48,823 nt of DNA. Source: Sphaeroforma sirkka (lineage: Eukaryota; Opisthokonta; Ichthyosporea; Ichthyophonida). The stretch lies in the NCBI GenBank assembly GCA_001586965.3, contig LUCW03000663.1, forward strand, positions 7,501 through 56,323. Direction: 5' to 3'. This document shows, one piece after another, positions 45,532-48,823 of this stretch. Position numbers and translations under genes: made by a program. Under the pieces are notes generated by a model. That model ran no database searches and had not been told where the DNA came from. It saw nothing but the letters and a program-made list of their open reading frames with translations. The stretch's first letter is position 1. The number at the start of each line of letters is the position of its first letter.

Positions 45532-45962
45532 CGCTTCCGCCCAACTGTGCTTTACTTACTTACGAAAGACGAATCTCTAGAAAAGACGAACCTCTTAGAC
45601 TGGTATTAAGTAGTTGAGGTGCACTTGTAACAGAAGAAATATATCGTGAAAGGTTGCTTATTCCCGTTAAGGAAGTTCATGAGTTAGACACAACGATCGA
45701 TGCACCACCATCGGGGAAAAGACTACTATAAATAGATCACGTGACAGAAAGAGCGCTTAAACACGTTGCAATTTCCGCACAGCTGTGCTTTTACTTACGA
45801 AAGACTAATCTCTAGAAAAGACGAACATTCAAATTGGTAATAAGTGATGGAGATGCACTTGTAACAGAGGATATTTATCGTGAAAGGTTGCTTATTCCCA
45901 TTAATGAAGTCCATGAGCTAGACGCACCGGTCGATGCACCAGCATGGGAAAAGAGCGCTTAG
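45532..45962 (+). pseudogene. Duplicated coding relic of unknown family
   Basis: Two copies about 234 bp apart encode related peptides. The second reads AQLCFYLRKTNL, a TAG, then DGDALVTEDIYRERLLIPIN and EVHELDAPVDAP to a TAG at 45960. The first has LVTEEIYRERLLIPVKEVHE with extra frame breaks. Substitutions between copies are largely conservative, suggesting past coding constraint. Family not recognised. Confidence 0.5.
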
Positions 45963-46056
45963 ACGCTCTGCGATAGCAGGTGAACGACATAGTAGCAACC
46001 AAGAACTAACATGGGAGAAGGGCTAAAATAAATGCCCCTCAGACCTTGATCAGTAT

Positions 46057-46323
46057 ATGCCGACTTTAGATAAGCAATGGATCATCACATATGGTAACAA
46101 CCGTGTTCGCTTGAAGCGTCTTTTAAAGGCGGAAGCTGCATACACAGACATCGATCAATATATTGATCTTACACCTGGGTTGTAAACAGATAAAGTAAAA
46201 ATAACAATACACACCCCATCAAATGCAGCGATTGAAATAAGCAGGACAGATAGCAAGGCTATGCATGTACATACGATAACATACGCTGAAGAACAGCTTG
46301 ATATTATACATGCATATAGTTAG
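46057..46323 (+). pseudogene. Coding relic of unknown family with one in-frame stop
   Basis: One frame from ATG encodes MPTLDKQWIITYGNNRVRLK and TDIDQYIDLTPGL, a TAA at 46183-46185, then DKVKITIHTPSNAAIEISRT and TYAEEQLDIIHAY before a stop. Composition is balanced and unlike the repeat-derived frames nearby. Function unknown. Confidence 0.45.
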
Positions 46324-46368
46324 TGAGATAATTTGACGGGTACAACATGTTGAACGTATAAGCGAGAT

Positions 46369-46626
46369 TTGTGTACAGTGCAGTATACCATTACACATAT
46401 TCCAATCCGCCAAAATATATTTTCTGAAGATGTTAGGCGTGTTCTAGTTCAGAAGACTATGTTCTATCTATTTACGTGTATATGCAATATGTCGATCGCG
46501 CAAAATATCACTGTTAGGCTTACGACGATCGATGGCATATTAGTTGTCAAATCAAATGTGTATTTAATTAATACTTGGCTCTCTACAAAATCGCGATCAC
46601 ATTTAAAATCCTACTATAGGCTTTGA
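46369..46626 (+). CDS. Small open frame, unknown protein (possibly relic)
   Basis: 85 codons, including YTITHIPIRQNIFSEDVRRV and ITVRLTTIDGILVVKSNVYL. No domain recognised. It sits in the same orientation directly after two decayed frames, so it may be part of the same ruined gene. Could also be chance. Confidence 0.35.
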   Translation: MCTVQYTITHIPIRQNIFSEDVRRVLVQKTMFYLFTCICNMSIAQNITVRLTTIDGILVVKSNVYLINTWLSTKSRSHLKSYYRL

Positions 46627-46968
46627 TAGTCAACCCTCGCCAAATACTATCATAGTAATACCATCTGAAAAGACCGGAATTATTGTATGGGCTAACTTTG
46701 TCACGCTTTGAATAAGACTGTTCGAACGCACATCTCTACATATTCATAGTTCGGGGTTGTACAATACACCTTAACCAGCTGCTTATTATAGAATGCAGGA
46801 TTCAGACATCATGGAGCGGTAAGCAAATAAATACATTTAGCGAGAAATCTCGAGTCTGATTGCGAAATATGGGCATGATTAAGTCTATTTCTGGTCAATG
46901 AAAAAAACTGCAATACATCATCAGTATTGTATTCACTATATATTGAAGTTGTGTCCCTCGCTAGTATC

Positions 46969-47097
46969 TCCTCGATGGTCTAGTTGGTTAGGACGTGGTT
47001 CTCATAGTTCAAATTCGTCTCGGCGAATCTCAAATTCGTCTCGGCGAATCTCAAATGCGTCATTCCGAGGTCGCAAGTTCAAGTCTTGCTCGGGGAA
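46969..47097 (+). tRNA. Interrupted tRNA gene (Met-CAT or Glu-CTC) with repeat-expanded insert
   Basis: Acceptor TCCTCGA/TCGGGGA pairs fully (one wobble), D arm GTCTAGTTGGTTAGGAC is good, T arm GCAAG/CTTGC around TTCAAGT is perfect. Spacing from the D arm puts CAT at the anticodon (loop CTCATA), but CTC one step earlier gives a Glu reading that suits the body. Between the anticodon and the variable region lies a 21-bp tandem repeat (47010-47072, two identical units plus one diverged). The 3' anticodon strand does not pair well, so it is either intron-containing or disrupted. Confidence 0.6.
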
Positions 47098-47242
47098 TTT
47101 TTTATTTTTTATTTTATTTTTATATTTTTTTATTCGTATGTATTTTATCTTGTATACATCATACGATTTCCAGGGAATATGCGATGCAGTCATACTTCGA
47201 TAGTGCGAGAACCCTTTGGCCTGTAGCGATTTCGTAGATTGC

Positions 47243-47305
47243 CGATGGTTTGATAAGAGTATATCGTCGATGGGTTATGAGAGTATATCGACGATGGTTT
47301 TCAAG
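47243..47305. repeat. Short tandem repeat, about 26-bp period
   Basis: Units of the form GATGG...GAGTATATCG(T/A)C repeat about 2.3 times. Confidence 0.7.
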
Positions 47306-48509
47306 TTTGCCTTAATATGTATCAGCTGGTCGATTTATAATTTATTCAATTTGTTCTACACGACGACGATTGCGTAGTTACCCAGTCGAGACGTAAAAGG
47401 CACTTAAAGCGGGAGTAGAATATATTATTGTGATATATCTCTAAATCTTAACAATGTGTCATTATGTCCAAGCCTTGTAGTCAGTTGTATGACATGGTGG
47501 TGACTGTGCTTCGGTGGATTTTATCCTAGAAACAAGGGTTATACCATATACCACTGGTGGATGTAATATTTTACGTTTTAAATTTGAAAACCGTCTGAGG
47601 ATCATAACGATTACGTGTATATTACAGCCCTTATCATATGTCTATTTAGGTTGCGCCTCTTAACATTCCCGTCCCATACGTACATTATCGTGTCCGAAAG
47701 GGATAACACTTTGTGTCCTTTTTTTATATAAAAATATAAAACGAATACATAAGGATGTTTTGTAGTCTTCAAATAGCAAAACTAAATTCGTTGTCAATCA
47801 TACTGTGTGAAATAGTGTGTGAAATAGAAATCAAGAACTCTATTAGCCTGTTCACCTACAACAATCACCAACATCGGTTAAAACAATATAGCTAAATATT
47901 TACGATATTTGTTTTAAAGGTCTATAATGAGCGATATTCAAGTGTGCCGGTCATAAATTAGTGAACGGATAACGTATCTTTAGTGATATGAATGGGAATG
48001 TATATCGCGAATTTGAAAGGCGCTCTTCTCATAGAGTACAGGCATGTGCGTGGTCATTCTTCACTAGTACTAGTTAGAAGTCTCCACGAGAGATAACAAC
48101 AAGGCCGATCGTCAGCTATCTGTCAGACACTCGGAGCGCCATATACAACAATAAGATGATGTAAAAGATTCATCACTAGCAGAGAATTGACTCTATATAT
48201 AGATATATATATATAAATAACTAGTATCGATAAGCATATATTTATCTAGTATCGATAAGCACATAACGATTGTACAGAAAAACATGATGCGTCGCTAGTC
48301 ACGACTTTGCAAAGCAAAATACCTATAGACCGCCGAGAATGGAAGTTAACGCTTGGTGATTTTATTGGCAACACCATATACAAACATCCTTACATCGCAA
48401 TATTTTTTCAGTACCCACCTGTAGTTGCGAATTTGTTCGATTATCTACCGTAATTATGTAAAAGCAAACACAGACAATAACAGATCATATACGTGAATTT
48501 TAATATCAG
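47306..48509. other. Stretch with only fragmentary coding hints
   Basis: No intact gene. A few 20-40 codon open pieces in the plus strand (for example near 48090-48160) have balanced composition but no motifs. A 16-bp sequence CTAGTATCGATAAGCA is repeated near 48221 and 48247. Confidence 0.4.
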
Positions 48510-48823
48510 GATATCATTAAGGCCGTGACACCAATCAGTAATATTCGTAATACATACCAGTTCTGTACACAAAATCCAGAAACATACCACGGGAAATATA
48601 TATAAGACTGCGTTGTATACGTCAGGAAGGGTGTTTCACGCAGTAACACACAAAACATATTGACCAATCTGATTTGACCTGCGGCGAATCACGATACAGT
48701 ACTAAATCAATTAGCAGCTGCAATGTTTGACTACATACTGGCAGTTGTGTGGTGGCCCATACGGTGCCAGGGTTTCAAGAAACCCAAGCTACTCTATTCG
48801 ATAATTGAGCTTCAATGCCAGAC
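48510..48823 (+). CDS. Possible partial coding exons at right edge, unknown protein
   Basis: 48510-48605 is preceded by a CAG acceptor-like site and encodes DIIKAVTPISNIRNTYQF and NPETYHGKYI before TAA. From 48678 a frame runs open to the window end with AANHDTVLNQLAAAMFDYIL and AVVWWPIRCQGFKKPKLLYS. Both have coding-like composition but no family was recognised. They may be exons of one gene or relics. Confidence 0.35.

Noticed and set aside
46898..47237. Plus and minus open frames of 60-100 codons across the interrupted tRNA
   Set aside because: They consist of translated tRNA sequence, its 21-bp repeats and a T-rich tail.

Overview
This window looks like nuclear DNA of an intron-rich eukaryote. 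Both recognisable host genes have GT-AG introns and standard stop codons, and the non-coding DNA is full of very long (TA)n/(TG)n microsatellites. The host proteins and gene style would fit a unicellular opisthokont such as an ichthyosporean, but that taxon guess is weak inference and nothing in the window proves it.

Layout. (1) 1-3.27 kb: AT-rich DNA with microsatellites and no recognisable gene. (2) 3.28-7.08 kb, minus strand: mitochondrial ribosomal protein uS7m (MRPS7) in five exons, with huge AT/GT microsatellites in its introns. (3) 7.72-16.70 kb, plus strand, head-to-head with MRPS7: the AAA+ ATPase RuvB-like 1 (RUVBL1, pontin) in ten exons; all splice junctions can be placed and give 470 aa. 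(4) 17.2-22.3 kb: a tRNA neighbourhood with two near-identical Gly-GCC tRNA genes in opposite orientation, an Ala-AGC tRNA, a decayed Gly/Asp-type tRNA and old degenerate repeats. (5) 23.1-44.5 kb: one multi-intron Mutator-like DNA transposon (MULE, plus strand) that carries a transposase and, downstream in the same orientation, a Ulp1/C48 cysteine-protease domain. Two Ty3/Gypsy-type LTR retrotransposons, both on the minus strand, have inserted into its exons. Element 1 is 23636-31858 (TSD GTTA) and element 2 is 35336-43087 (TSD AGGC). (6) 44.5-48.8 kb: decayed, partly duplicated coding relics of unknown origin, an interrupted tRNA gene and an open frame running off the right edge.

How the parts relate. 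MRPS7 (mitochondrial translation) and RUVBL1 (INO80/SWR1/TIP60 and R2TP complexes) are housekeeping genes sharing a 638-bp divergent promoter region. The rest is a transposon graveyard: removing the two retroelements and one TSD copy each makes the MULE exons contiguous again. The most unusual system is in the two retroelements. Between RNase H and integrase both carry a domain resembling phage/DIRS-type Dam adenine-N6 methyltransferase (NPPW in element 1, NPPC in element 2). Both also have an aspartic protease with a DPG(A/S)E active site and an atypical zinc-finger pair. Both copies are dead, with frame breaks and damage at the reverse-transcriptase YxDD box.
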